From: Diadema setosum
Taxonomy: Eukaryota > Echinodermata > Echinoidea > Diadematoida > Diadematidae
DNA length: 64,000 nt
Reading direction: 5' to 3'
Assembly: GCA_033980235.1 (NCBI GenBank)
Contig: CM067072.1
Span: 32,215,759 to 32,279,758, forward strand
The notes beneath the pieces were generated by a model. The model worked only from the letters and a program-made list of their open reading frames with translations, was not told where the DNA came from and made no database searches. The translations under genes and the position numbers were made by a program. Shown in pieces: positions 1-12,700 of this stretch. Numbering within the stretch: the stretch's first letter is position 1; every line of letters starts with the position of its first letter.

Positions 1-780
1 AAATAGCGTCAGTTCGTCATAAAACCCAGACGAATTGTTTCCAAAGTTATCGGAGTTGAAAGTGAAGTGTATGCAACGGCGTAAATCCGTACTGAGGAGT
101 GGGGGGGGGGGGGGATGGTCACCATCACCACGCTTACAAGCCCATAACCGGACCGGCGCAGCCTTGGGGGGGGGGGGGGGGGGGGAGAGAGAAGCATCTC
201 CCCCCCCCCCCACACGCACACTTTACAGGGATCGGATGTCCCACTCTTTTGCATGAAATATAAAATGGGAGGAAAGTGGCAGCAAAAATATGAAGACTTT
301 TTGTTCTTGTTGTTCCTTTTTTTTTTTTGCTTGTCAGATGACTTGCGACGGAAAATCAGACCTTAAAAGTATGAAGACATTTTTTTGTTTTTGAAATATC
401 TGTGAGAGAGAGCGGAGCGACCGGGTTAACGGGGGGAGGGTGTGTATGGGGGGGGGGTTTCCCTCTCCCACACGAGGAAGATTTTGCATTTTCAGACCTG
501 AAATTCAGCGATCTGGTGCACACTTTTGGTGAAATTTTTGTTTGTTTTTTCTTTAAAAAACCAATAGAAAATGAAATATTCACAATATATTATTGAATGA
601 CTAAATCGTGGTATTTCAGCTCTTGCTCCGCCTGTGCGACATCACTGCGAAGGCCTACTAAATAGTGGGGCCTATCATCGGCGTAGACAGGATTTGATCT
701 TGGGGGAGCGGTTATGAGATCGTGAGGGAGCGAAGCAAGCGAGGGGGGGGGGAGGGTATGGTAGGGGGTTTCTCCCTCCC
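1..780. repeat. G-tract-rich repeat fragments, no gene
   Basis: This stretch holds several G or C runs of 8-19 bases (around 100-115, 165-186, 200-212, 430-458 and 745-752) set in AT-rich DNA. The part near 360-560 uses the same words as the tandem array at 29.4-31.3 kb (a CTCTCCCACAC block, then a LINE-like AT-rich stretch), so it is probably a diverged relative. Reading frames here are glycine or proline runs made by the homopolymers. I see no exon. Confidence 0.5.
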
Positions 781-3310
781 ACGGTGAAATCTTTTTACAT
801 TGAAAATTTTGACATTTTACAGTCCAAAAACTGCCGTTTGTAGCTATATTCTTTGCTTTGGAAATTAAGGGGGGCACACCGTGCGCAACTGCTGTCAATC
901 ACTGGCAGCAGCATCAGGAAAATGGCATAGCGATTAAATGCGAGCGAGCGGAGCGAGCGAGCTTGAAAATTTTGACATTTTACAGTCCCAAAACTGCCGC
1001 TTTTGGTTGTATTTTTTTGCTTTGGAAATTAAGGGGGGTGCACCAGGTGCAACTACTGGCAGTTACTGGCAGCAACATCAGGGGAATGGCATAACGATTG
1101 AATACGAGCGGGCGAAGCGACTGAGCTTGAAAATCACTTTTTACAGTCCCAAAATTGTCGTTTGTAGCTATATTTTTCGCTTTGGAAATTAAAGGGGGGC
1201 GCACCGGGCACAACTGCTGGCAATTACTGGCAGCATGCAACATCAGGAGAATGGCATAACGATTAAATGAGTTTGAAAATTTTGACATTTTACAGTCCAA
1301 AAACTGCCGTTTGTGGCTGTATTTTTTTGCTTTGGAAATTAAGGGGGGCGCACCGGGTGCAACTGCTGGAAATTACTGGCAGCAACATCAGGAGAATGGC
1401 ATAACAATTAAATGCGAGCGAGTGAAGCGAGCGAGCTTTAAAATTTTGACATTTTACAGTCCCCAAACTGCCGCTTTTGGTTGTATTTTTTTGCTTTGGA
1501 AATTAAGGGGGGTGCACCGGGTGCAACTACTGGCAGTTACTGGCAGCAACATCAGGGGAATGGCATAACGATTAAATACGAGCGGGCGAAGCGAGTGAGC
1601 TTGAAAATTTTGACTTTTTACAGTCCCAAAATTGTCGTTTGTAGCTATATTTTTCGCTTTGGAAATTAAAGGGGGGCGCACCGGGCACAACTGCTGGCAA
1701 TTACTAGCAGCATGCAACATCAGGAGAATGGCATAACGATTAAATGAAAGCGAGCGAGTTTGAAAATTTTGATATTTTACAGTCCCCAAACTGTCGTTTG
1801 TGGCTGTATTTTTTCGCTTTGGAAATCAAGGGGGGGGGGACACACCGGGCGCAACTGCCGACAATTACTGGCAGTAACATCAGGAGAATGGCATAACGAT
1901 TAAATGCGAGCGAGCGAAGCGAGTGAGCTTGAAAATTTTGATATTTTACAGTCCAAAAACTGCCGTTTGTGGCTGTATTTTTTTGCTTTGGAAATTAAGG
2001 GGGGCGCACCGGGTGCAACTGCTGGAAATTACTGGCAGCAACATCAGGAGAATGGCATAACAATTAAATGCGAGCGAGTGAAGCGAGCGAGCTTTAAAAT
2101 TTTGACATTTTACAGTCCCCAAACTGCCGCTTTTGGTTGTATTTTTTTGCTTTGGAAATTAAGGGGGGTGCACCGGGTGCAACTACTGGCAGTTACTGGC
2201 AGCAACATCAGGGGAATGGCATAACGATTAAATACGAGCGGGCGAAGCGAGTGAGCTTGAAAATTTTGACTTTTTACAGTCCCAAAATTGTCGTTTGTAG
2301 CTATATTTTTCGCTTTGGAAATTAAAGGGGGGCGCACCGGGCACAACTGCTGGCAATTACTGGCAGCATGCAACATCAGGAGAATGGCATAACGATTAAA
2401 TGAAAGCGAGCAAGTTTGAAAATTTTGATATTTTACAGTCCCCAAACTGTCGTTTGTGGCTGTATTTTTTCGCTTTGGAAATCAAGGGGGGGGGGGACAC
2501 ACCGGGCGCAACTGCCGACAATTACTGGCAGTAACATCAGGAGAATGGCATAACGATTAAATGCGAGCGAGCGAAGCGAGTGAGCTTGAAAATTTTGATA
2601 TTTTACAGTCCTAAAAACGTTCCTTTGTGGCTGTATTTTTTCGCTTTGGAAATTAAGGGGGGCGCACCGGGCGAAAACTACTGGCAATTACTAGCAGCAA
2701 CATCAGGAGAATGGCATAATGATTAAATGCGAGCGAGCGAAGCGAGCGATCTTGAAAATTTTGACATTTTACAGTACCCCAAACTGTCGTTTGTGGCTGG
2801 TATTTTTTCGCTTTGGAAATTAAGGAGGTGCACCGGGCGAAAACTACTGGCAATTACTAGCAGCAACATCAGGAGAATGGCATAATGATTAAATGCGAGC
2901 GAGCGAAGGGAGCGAGCTTGAAATTTTTGACATTTTACAGTTCCCAAAGTGCCGTTTGTAGCTATTTCGCTTTGGAAATTAAGGGGGGGGGGGGCGCATC
3001 GGGCGAAAACTGCTGGCAATTACTAGCTGCAACATCAGGAGAATGGCATAATGATTAAATGCGAGCGAGCGAAGCGAGCAAGCTTCAAAATTTTGACATT
3101 TTACAGTCCAAAAACTGCTGTTTGTAGTTTGTAGCTATATTTTTCGATTTGGAAATTAAGGGGCCGGGGCGCACCGGGCGCTACTGCTGCCATTCACAGG
3201 CAGCAGCATCAGGAGAATGGCATAGCGATTAAATGCGAGCGAGCGGAGCGAGCGAGCTTTAGAATTTTGACATTTTACACTCCAAACACTGCCGTTTGTA
3301 GCTATATTTT
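781..3310 (+). repeat. 164-bp satellite array, about 15 units
   Basis: Direct tandem units of about 164 bp. Each runs GCGAGCGAGCGAAGCGAGC, a TTGAAAATTTTGACATTTTA block, CAGTCC, a TATTTTTCGCTTTGG block, a short G run, GCACCGGGCGCAACTGCTGG, then ACATCAGGAGAATGGCATAA. Unit starts lie near 940, 1108, 1262, 1418, 1578, 1745, 1907, 2070, 2237, 2402, 2566, 2729, 2898, 3061 and 3236. Several ORFs cross the array on both strands, but they repeat with the DNA period and are by-products of it. The same satellite occurs in the opposite orientation at 27.78-29.42 kb. Confidence 0.9.
1288..2600 (+). repeat. 656-bp higher-order repeat within the satellite
   Basis: Four consecutive units (about 1288-1944) are repeated almost exactly 656 bp downstream (about 1944-2600). 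Unit-specific variants recur at that spacing: a TTTGGTTGT variant, a unit containing GCATGCAACATC, and a unit with an extended G run before ACACACCGGG. Reading frames at 1454-1789 and 2110-2445 are near copies offset by exactly 656. This is recent multi-unit amplification inside an older, more diverged array. Confidence 0.85.
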
Positions 3311-4231
3311 TCGCTTTTGTTTGTCCCACTTTTACGGGGGAACCATCCCCCCCCCCCCATCGACGCCTCTGCATATGAGGGTGCTTTTGTTAAGTGAAAG
3401 ATCTGCTGCACACTCTTTGATAAATTAGGGAAATATACGTCAATCTCAAAAGTGTACAAAGTCTATCGAAAGGGATCCTGTACAGCGGAGCTTTTGCATG
3501 TTTATGATTGCAGTACAACGAACTGGTGCATATTTCTGGCGATATTTGGACAATTTTCCATTTAGAAAGTTCGAGATTTGTCCTCATCTCGGGAATTGCT
3601 TGGGGGGATAAATGATTTGTCTGCCTAAACAGTTCCGTAGGGGCGGGGCAAATGCCCCTTTGCCCCCCCCCCCCCCCCCCCAGATAGATTCGACGCCCCT
3701 GATCTTCCCTGGGTATGCTCATAGATGTATCCTGACTGAGTCACCAGTCACTGTCGTTTCTCAGGAATGATTCAGGAAATGGAGGGGATTCATTTATGTC
3801 GATAAAGTTTTTGTTATTGTTTGTTTGTTTGTTTGTTTTCCTACATATCTTGCAGATGGTCCGCAGTTACTCGCGTCATAGCATGTTTACATTATAGGCC
3901 TATACTATTTGACGTTGCTAACGTCTGAGCCATACCTTACAGTGCATGTCGATGTTACTTTCTTCGCGAGCGAGCGAAGCGAGCGAGCGCTTGAGAAAAT
4001 TATGTATACATTTTCCTACAAGATAGAATACTGTTCAGCTCTGCTACCTGTCTGAAGGCCGGCGTACAAACGTCATGCAATATGCCAAAATTGATACAAT
4101 CACATTTCTGCTTCCTCCATTTTTTTCCAAAATTCAGGGGGGGGGGGATGATTGTACAGGCCATCCCCCCCCTCCTCCATTTCAGGGGGGGGGGGGGATA
4201 TATCCCCCCCATCCCCCCGGGATTTACGCCC
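3311..4231. repeat. Poly-G/C bounded repeat fragments
   Basis: C runs at about 3347-3358 and 3664-3680 are followed by CGACGCC words, and G/C runs at 4137-4220 end at GGATTTACGCCCATGAG. These match the GGCGT-plus-G-tract boundary seen elsewhere in the window. A stray satellite fragment (GCGAGCGAGCGAAGCGAGCG) sits at 3965-3990, and a (GTTT)n run near 3820. No exon is visible. Confidence 0.5.
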
Positions 4232-4507
4232 ATGAGTGTATGGACAGGGTTTTTGAGAAATGGGAAGAGGGTTCTATGAGAAACAGCACACTATTCCACC
4301 AAAAACTGTTGGAGAAAAATTGCTGAAAACACAAGTTCCTGTTTGTTTTATGATCCCAAACTTTAATATAATATAGAAAAAGACTTGCTCTTTCAGAAAA
4401 TATGAAAAACTCAAGATTGGTTAGGTTGACCCATTTCACCTATTTTCAGTTCTCACACAAAATCAATGTGAGGGACTTTTTCTTGGTTTTGTGATGCACG
4501 GTCACAT
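4232..4507 (+). mobile_element. Partial TA-flanked MITE (family A), right end
   Basis: It matches the right half of the complete element at 19518-20220: ATGGACAGGGTTTTTGAGAA near the left, TTCAGAAAATATGAAAAACT inside, and the terminal GCACGGTCACAT at the right. The left half is missing and the break coincides with the G-tract fragment that ends just before it. Confidence 0.75.
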
Positions 4508-5065
4508 GTATAAGCGATTCTGCGCATGCGCAGGACATTTTTTCCCCCTATCCACATTCTAAAGCTCCCTGTTTTTAGGGGTACGGCTTTGCAAAATAAA
4601 TAAAAAAGAACTAGAGCTCCGAAATAACTGGGAGTATAATATAACATAAAAACAAGGCACGAGGGTAGTAAAACGCCATTTTATTGAGATGGTGGGGGCA
4701 CTATCGTGTTATAACCGACACTCTGAAATCAGATGCCAATAATAATTATCATCAACACATAATTCGTCTAAATAATTTAAGCATAATGTTTCCTGGTTAT
4801 CGTTAAGTCTAGGAAACAGTATGACAAAATGTTTTAGAAGAGGTAATAACTATACCAGCGATCAGATATCGACACTCACTTGCTCTGCTATCCAACAACA
4901 ACAACAACAACAACAATTACAACAACAACACAGAGTTTACATATCTCTTATAATAAGCTTCGAGTGTTGTCTTATAGCTTCATTGTCTCTCTTTATCTTC
5001 AAAAGATAATTGTGAACTTTTATCACAATGCAAAGTCAACAAGGAAAAGTAGAAATTACGCTGTG
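4508..5065. other. No gene seen; (CAA)n tract
   Basis: AT-rich DNA with an imperfect (CAA)n microsatellite at about 4890-4930. No splice-bounded open frame with recognisable domains was found. Confidence 0.5.
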
Positions 5066-5829
5066 CGTAATATATGTCCCCGCCGGAAGTAGCAATTTGT
5101 AGCAAAATGTACAATATAGGTCAAAACTCAAGGTCAAAGGTCAAAGAAGTCAAAGGTCAAAATTCTGTGTAGAAGTTTTGAAGCCCTCACCTAGTGCCAT
5201 CACATAAAGCAAACGGAATCGAAATCGGGTTAGAAATGGCGAAGGAGTAGCATCGTGCAGCCAATGTACAATAAAATGTAGGTCAAAAATCAAGGTCAAA
5301 GGTCAAAGAAGTCAAAGGTCAAAATTATGTGTAGAAGTTTTGCAGCCCTCACCTAGTGCCATCACATAAAGCAAACGGAATCGAAATCGGGTTAGAAATG
5401 GCGAAGGAGTAGCATTTTGTACAAAATGTACAATATAGGTCAAAAATCAAGGTCAAAATTCTGTGTAGAAGTTTTGAAGCCCTCAACTAGTGCCATCATA
5501 AAAGCAAACAGAATCGAAATCGGGTTAGAAATGGCGAAGGAGTAGCATTTTGTAGCAAAATGTACAATATAGGTCAAAGGTCAAGGTCAAAGGTCACAAA
5601 TGAAATTCTGTGTAGAAGTTTCAAAGCTCCCATGTAGTGCTATCATATAAAGCAAACAGAATCAAAATTGGCTCATAAATGAGAGAGAAGTAGCAAATTG
5701 AAGATTTTGATCAAACACGGACGCACACACGGACAGACAGACGGACAGACGGACATACGGACACACGGACACACACACGTGCGGAGCCCGTTTCATAGTC
5801 CCCTGCTCGAACTCGTTCGGCGGGGACAA
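5066..5829 (+). mobile_element. TGTCCCCGCCG-TIR element with internal AGGTCA repeats
   Basis: Bounded by inverted ends TGTCCCCGCCG (5067) and CGGCGGGGACA (to 5829). Inside are four diverged direct units of about 140-180 bp, each with clustered AGGTCA words, AAGTTTTGAAGCCCTCACC, and AATCGGGTTAGAAATGGCGA. The AGGTCA words include three exact AGGTCAAAGGTCA sites at 5131, 5293 and 5584. A (CGGACA)n-like stretch at about 5715-5780 precedes the right end. No coding capacity, so it is probably a non-autonomous element. The target-site duplication is unclear. Confidence 0.65.
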
Positions 5830-6625
5830 TAAAATAGCTGATAGTTAGCTGTTACGAAGACTAGCTGTGGAACAATCAGGTAAACATTTTACGAATTTTG
5901 TAAAATGTTTGTTACTTGATAACACTGCTCATAATCCTCGAAAATTTACTTAAGCACTTATTGATTTTTTTTTTGAAATAATTCACACCACAATGAAAAG
6001 ATTTCTAGAATATTATGCCACACAGTAGTAATGTGCAGTTTTGGCCAATTTATCAATAATCTTATTTCTTTTCCAATGATCATACAACCATTTTCTAGAA
6101 TTGCTAAACCTGCGTTTTCAATGTAAACTGCCAACATGGGCAAGAAGTATGAATTCCTTATGAATAAATTTCAATGACTGGTGCTTTCTCCCTCAACCCC
6201 ACACCTATTATTTTCTCCTCCATCAATGTTCTCATACTATTTGTCAGGCTGTTCGCTATGTATCATCCTCTCATTTCCCTGTTTTAAGAAAAAGAGTGCG
6301 AGTGCGTTTTAAGAATTTACACCTCCTTTCCCAGATACAGAATCGAGCATAAGCACGCATACCCAAATAATCGAGCAGCTGTACTCCTCCCGGCCTTTCC
6401 CCATTAACACTACCCCCCCCCCACACACACACACACACCCAACACACACTCACACAAACACGCGCGCGCGCACGCACTCAGACAGACCCACATCAACATT
6501 GCGCCCACAAAGTTCAAGGAAACGGATCGGGTATACACAGACGTAATAGTCATGTAGAAAAATTAGACGCCATACAAACGAATGCTCTGTTCAATAATAG
6601 TAAAGGAAACAATGAATGAGCCAAC
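5830..6625. other. Presumed intron downstream of last visible exon
   Basis: If the Tie-like gene continues to the left, this is the start of its next intron. It contains a C run and a (CA)n/(CG)n microsatellite at about 6412-6480. No exon was recognised. Confidence 0.4.
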
Positions 6626-6766
6626 CTGATTGACATCTGTTTCCTCCGAATCCGGCTTGGCAAGACACACCCACAGGGTCAGGGACGGACAAAAGGTGAT
6701 TTTGGCAGTTTCCACCACCAGCGCAGACAACCGTGCAACCCTTTCCCCAATTATTGTTGCCACAAC
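6626..6766 (-). CDS. TEK: Exon 10: EGF2 of second block
   Basis: 141 nt (47 codons), phase 1 at both ends. It encodes an EGF/laminin-like module starting GCGNNNWGKGC and ending GFGGNRCQS. It aligns with exon 5 (33586-33738): the segment LSVPDPVGVSC stands where exon 5 has FCLPDPYGCSC. Two cysteines present in exon 5 are therefore absent here, leaving six. The acceptor CTTCCAG|GTTGTGG is good. The donor CAATCAG|GTTGGC is a poor match to GTRAGT but falls at the phase and length expected from exon 5. The next exon should be an EGF3 copy to the left of position 6626, but none was identified. Confidence 0.8.
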
Positions 6767-9700
6767 CTGGAAGCACGTGCAGGAATACATAAATAAAGAA
6801 GCACACTGTGGCACACACTGTCTTTCTTAATTAAATAAGTAATGGCGGAATATGCCTTAATTTACAGAGTAAATATTGCTGTCTGTCCAGCCCACGCCTC
6901 CCCACCCCCCCCCAAAAAAAAAGAAAAAAGAAAGAAAAGAAAAGACACATCGACAAAACTGAATAAAATGTTAGGAAGTATATTATTGTTACGGAATCGT
7001 AATATTACTGGAAGTAAAAGAAAAAATAGTTTGACGATGCAATATATTGTTGTCTGATGTCATGCATGCGTGATATATCAAAATAGCTTTGTGGATCATA
7101 ATATTGATCAGTTCCGCACTGTTCAATATTCACAGCAAAAATAAAGCCAAAAATTTAGGTTTTTGTGTGCACCTCCTCGAGTAAACTTTAAATAAACGAA
7201 TGTTTATAACTGTTACAAGTCATTTCTCCCTTGATTTTTCTAATGCTATTGTTACGCCCTACTCAAGAATCTGGGCTGCTACCGACAGACAAAAGGGAGT
7301 TATGAACACCTGGACAGAACATTCCTGTGTATAGAAATCTGGCCAAGCAACAATACATTGCTGAAATCATACAGTGTCTGGCTGCCAGTGTGGAGCAGCA
7401 CTGTGCTGGGGAAGCTACAGGTGTTTGCACAGAACAATGCAAGTTGATTTAATACATAGGGGCAATACAACCACATGTCATACTTGCTTCATAGAAGCAA
7501 CCTCAGTGGCTATGCAGCAGTTGCAGGGGCAGCAGTTAGACTGCACGGTCTGCTGGAAAAGGCTTGAGCAGACGATATGAGGTCGGATACCGGCAGTTTT
7601 TAGCCACCAAACTGTAAGTTAATAGTTTTATTACGATATCCCCTTTTTCCAAATATCAGTTATTATTTGAAGTTGTATTTTACAAAGGAAAAGTGGTTTT
7701 GGTAAACCGACCACGTGTTATATTATGTGCACAGCTTTTTGTAGTCTCTGGTATAGAGCAAGCTAGTTGAAAGCAGGTTGAATTATATACCGTCTGTGAT
7801 AATGTGTAATGCAGAGAAGTTATTCCCCCCCCCCTGTTTAATAACACCGTTGCATGTGTAAGAGGATAATAGATTATACATGGTGGTTACTGGCGTATAA
7901 TGATTACTTTCAAGCAGAATGCTGAAGTGCTTTTATGTTGATATTTGATATACAGAAGGGAGCATTATGAAGCAAGATAAATGCCCAACCTCAAAATGGT
8001 TGTGTTTATACAATGTAGACTAGACTATAGACATGAGAAAATGTTTAACTCTTTTCTGTAGGCACCGAAGTGATAGCTGCAGTATTAATTCCTTGTGGAT
8101 AGGTGTTTATTGATATAAAATGGTAAGAGAGTAAGTAGGTTTTATGTTGTGATAATTTCGTTACTGGACTCTGTAGATGGCGTTAACTTGGGTCATTCGG
8201 GTGTACGTAGACAACCCGTGCACGCCGTGCAAAGATAACCCCAGCTCGTGACGATGTGTTTGGGCCACTTCGGACGAGGAAGGAACCCGCCGTGTACTAC
8301 ACGTCCAGTTGGAAACCGTCCCTTCGACGAGGTCTTGCACTCCGTCTTCGCAGCGAACTGTTTCGCGTTCGACTTCGACGATCACGGAGACAAATTCAGC
8401 ATGACAATACCAGGTTTTGTTTATCCCGAAAGAAACACTTTGGACTGTTAATAATCAAACCCCAATTATAAACTGTGCGCACAGGTAGTATAAACTGACG
8501 AGTTATTGCAAGTGTTGAGTTTAATTAAAGAAGCTTATGCAAAACCATATCAGTAACTGGAGTAAAGTTTAGGCAATATTCATGGCCATATTGCGAAATA
8601 TTTGTTAAGTTTTCTCTATGCTAATGAATAGTTAGGAGATTGATATGAAGCCGGCGTTCAAGTATTACGTCGTCAGAGTGAGATTTGAGGTGTCATGATA
8701 AGCGTTGACTGAACTGTGTGCATCGGCGTATGTGACGTGTCTGTGTGTTGTTTTGTTTCTTGTACCACCATCTCATTTGTATCTAGATTGAAAGACCGGA
8801 AATAAATCTTATAATTTCCGGAATTATGGTGTTTTGTGCTTACTTTGTCTGAGTACTGTATTCAAGGAGTCACGCTGGACCAACAAGCAATCACACGCTC
8901 TCACCGGCTGTGACAATAACCAGCTATTGTATCAAAGTCGTTATTTTGAAAAGTTTCCTCACGAATCAAATTATGAGTGCAATGTATATTTAATAGCAAC
9001 CACAGGAAACTGGTGTTTAGTTTAATCAGTATTCGTCGACTCTTTACGTGAGGAAACATTCGGTTGCAAGTCAGTAACTTGGACGCTTTCATTTATTTTG
9101 AATTGCTTCTTTGTAAAGCGATATGGCTTCTGGGTTTCTCAGTATGTACTTCTGGATCGTGGTTACTAATCACCACAATGATTAATGGCAAGCAGCAATG
9201 AACACTTTGATTCAACCTTTACCCTCAATAACAGCACCTGGAAGAGTAAGTGTATAATAAAGATAACTTTGAACGAGAGATCATCCACCAATCATGGCAA
9301 TAATATCTTGACATATCACGGCAAAATGAATCCCTATCACGCTGTAAAAAAAAAAAAAAAAAAAGAATAAACATACAAACCATTCCGCGTTATAGTAAAA
9401 TTGATAATATTATACGATGGTTTGCTGGTTTCTTACAATCTTGTCATTTATCTGATCCTGACGTATAGTGAATTCGATACTAGTATCTGCAGAGTCGATA
9501 CATCGTCAGCGCATCCAGGCGCAAACGTCTCGTTTGCAGTGTGATAACATATCGTACACTTGTCTTACACTCTTCCCGCGGGTAAGGGTGTCATCTTTAA
9601 CAGCACGTCTTGTTACCAATGCTACACTGCGTTCGTTCCTGCGAATTCCCTTCATTTTTCATTCATTTTTCTTGTGTATATGCTAGTGGTCACAACCCTG

Positions 9701-12700
9701 GAATTTCAAAATAATGAAATTGCACTAATTCGTTGTTACTGATAACAATGACAAGCAAGTTTTGATACAAACAATTTGATCTTTTCAGCATCCCATTCAT
9801 TGTCTCTCCTGCGTATAGCTGCAGAAGTGAGACGTTCGTATAGGCGTCATTTTTCAGTGGTCTTCATCATTGTCGGCGTCGTCAACAATTTAGTGTACTC
9901 TAAATAACTTTCCACAGCTTTGAGCTCTGACCACCAAACTCACACTAAAGGTACATTACCTGACATTGCTGGTCAAGTTTGAATATTGTTGAAGTCCAAT
10001 GGTAAAAAAGTAAAAAAATTTGCCCTGATTGCTGATAAGCAATCACATTAACACAGTATTGTGGTTGTCTCTCAATTATTTTTTTATTCACAGATCTGAG
10101 CTATGACCACGAAACTCACACCGCAGGTGAATAACCTAAAGATACCGGTTAAGTTTGAACATGGGTGAAATTCCAAAAGGTCAACGGTGAATGCATTCTT
10201 GTAGGGTACATCATAAACTGGATGCATGCCGAATTTGGCGACAATCGAATATTCAATGACCGAGATCTTACCGGGGAGGGGGCATCATGCCCCCCCCCCC
10301 CCCCCCTGTCCTCAAAACATCCAAAATATCCCAGTCTTTTTAGGGCTAAAACTTATGTTTGTCAAGTGCTTTATATTCATCTATCTCCGGTAGAGCTGAA
10401 GTCACAAAAATGACTGTAATCTAGGAATTCAGTGTGCTATACAATTCTTTTTTTTTAATTGCCCTTAATCTTATGATGCACTTTGTGCCTTACTACACCA
10501 TCATTATGTGCGTTGACACAGTACTACAAACACATCCATTTAGGTTGACCAAAGTGAATAGAAATGTTACGCTTTTCGATGCCGTTCTTTTAATTACCTC
10601 CGTTAATGCAGCAGTAAATACCGAACACGCGCTCCGGAGAATGTAGGTAAAATTACTATCACATATGACACACGAGAAATAATGACGTGATGATGATTTA
10701 TATATACCTGTTTCACAATTGCTGCCTTTAAAACCAGGTCGACAAACGCATTCTCCCGTCACATGGTGACAAACGCCCCCGGCGTTACAGTCCGGACAGT
10801 CATTCAAACAATCCAGCCCATACTTCTTAGACGGACAATCTGTGTCATAGAAAAATAGTCTGGTCATTGTGATATAGGATATGTCATTGATTTATTTTTT
10901 TAAAGCTATAGCGCGTTATGAGCAGAAACGGGCGCAAATTAAATGAAAAGCCTCTTTGAATGGCAAAACATGAGTGGTGTTTGTTATTAATAATGGCAAC
11001 ACGAATGTCGCTTCCAACGACAGTTTAGTTGGGACATGAAAAAAAAAAATCAACTGACACTTCCATACCAACGTCAACATACGAAAATGTTTACATACGG
11101 ATACTTCATAGCCAATGATTATGCTAACCTATAATCATAGAAGAAAAAGAATGCATTGAACATGTCGAATACACGACTATGAAACTAGACAAGCATCATA
11201 AACCTACTTGCCCAGAAGAATTCATTCACATTTAACTGCGTTACTAATTTTCTACAGACATAGAACTTCAGGTAAATCATCATTATTATTGATTTTATTT
11301 CTTTCATGAAGTAACCGTCGATTTATGGTATGGTTTTTGCTCCTTAAGATCATAAACTCTTTCAAATTGAATAGGTAATGTTCATTGTTTTGGTCTTTTC
11401 TGGTGTAGAAAAAAAATGAAATTGAAAGTTGCTTAAGAAAGTTAACAAACGTTCGGCTTCTTAGTTGTTCTTATTGTATTGTACGTTCCTCTCATCGTTT
11501 GCCTCTTTGTGTCAATTATCAGGTCATTCGTTATGATCCACTAAGGAAGATGGTCCTTGGATGCATAAGTTCACTTCTTCACTGTGTCATGTAGGCCTAG
11601 CCACGCATTTGTTAAGAATCGTTAGTAATTACATTGGCAAAAAGTGTAAGTAAATTACTCTACAGCGTATAGGCTTACCTCTAATAAAAAGCCGCATTAT
11701 GGCATGCTGTCCATTTTCTCTGTTGCCGTCAACGTAGCATTCATAAATGCCTTCATCTGACTTCCTGACGTCGGTTAGTGTCAGAGACGTTGACCCTTGC
11801 CACTCATTTATGACATCGCCTCCGTTACGCCGCCATTGGAGCTTTGTCTGATCCACTCCGCTTTTAACTTGGACAGTGAGACTGATTGTTTCACCCGCTC
11901 CAACTGTGTATGACAATTTATCTGCCCAAACCTCAGAAAGAGAATCTGGAACAAATTAGTAAATACATGAGAAAGTTGTCATGTCATACTATTTTCCTAC
12001 ATTACAACATTTCGATAGTTTTGAGCAGTTAACAGTCCTGTTTTGTGGACTGCTCTGCAATCTCTCTGTTGTTGTTGTTTTTTTCTGTCTTGCCATTATT
12101 AGCACAAGCATTAAAAACATACTTAAAAAAGAATTAAAAAAAAAACCTGCAAAGGATAGCTCCAGCGATGCAATAAGAAAGCCAGAAATTCAAGTTTAAG
12201 GAAATCGGTTATGAGAATTATATCGGGCCAAACATAACAGAGATTAGGACCTACGCTTTGAAACGCAATAGGCTAGGTCAAAACACCATCGGAGAAACGC
12301 GAATCATGAAGATAGAAAAAAAAAGTTTGGAATTTCAAAACATTTCAAATCATTGAAATTTGAACAAAGGCATCACTATTTTGAACAATTCCCGTTCACA
12401 GGCAAATCACCGTAATTTGCCGTTTTCCCACTTTCATAATAGATGGTATGTGTTGTACCCACATTGGGACAAAAAACAAAGATGTAAACCACCTGTGCAA
12501 CTACAATAAAAGGATTATCATTATATTAGCTGGAATTCAGCATGCTTTATGAACACATTCCGTCCATGATAAGTGCCAACTTTCAAAGCAGTAGCATTAT
12601 TCATTCAAAAGTTAGAGTTTAAAGTGAATAGTGTGCAAAGGATTTTCAAGAAATGAAAGGGGGCCTCGAAGACATAATTGATCAGACTTTTCTCTACACA

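Noticed and set aside
1311..2445. Overlapping ORFs (KGGAPGAT...YWQQHQ) on both strands
   Set aside because: They recur every 164 or 656 bp with the satellite and show the same number of changes at all codon positions by eye.
781..3310. CRISPR-like direct repeats
   Set aside because: Units are 164 bp, contiguous and without unique spacers; this is a eukaryotic satellite, and the window is clearly animal nuclear DNA.
7374..7580. CxC(10)CxH pattern resembling a SWIM zinc finger
   Set aside because: Only the cysteine/histidine spacing fits; the usual hydrophobic context is missing and the frame stops soon after.
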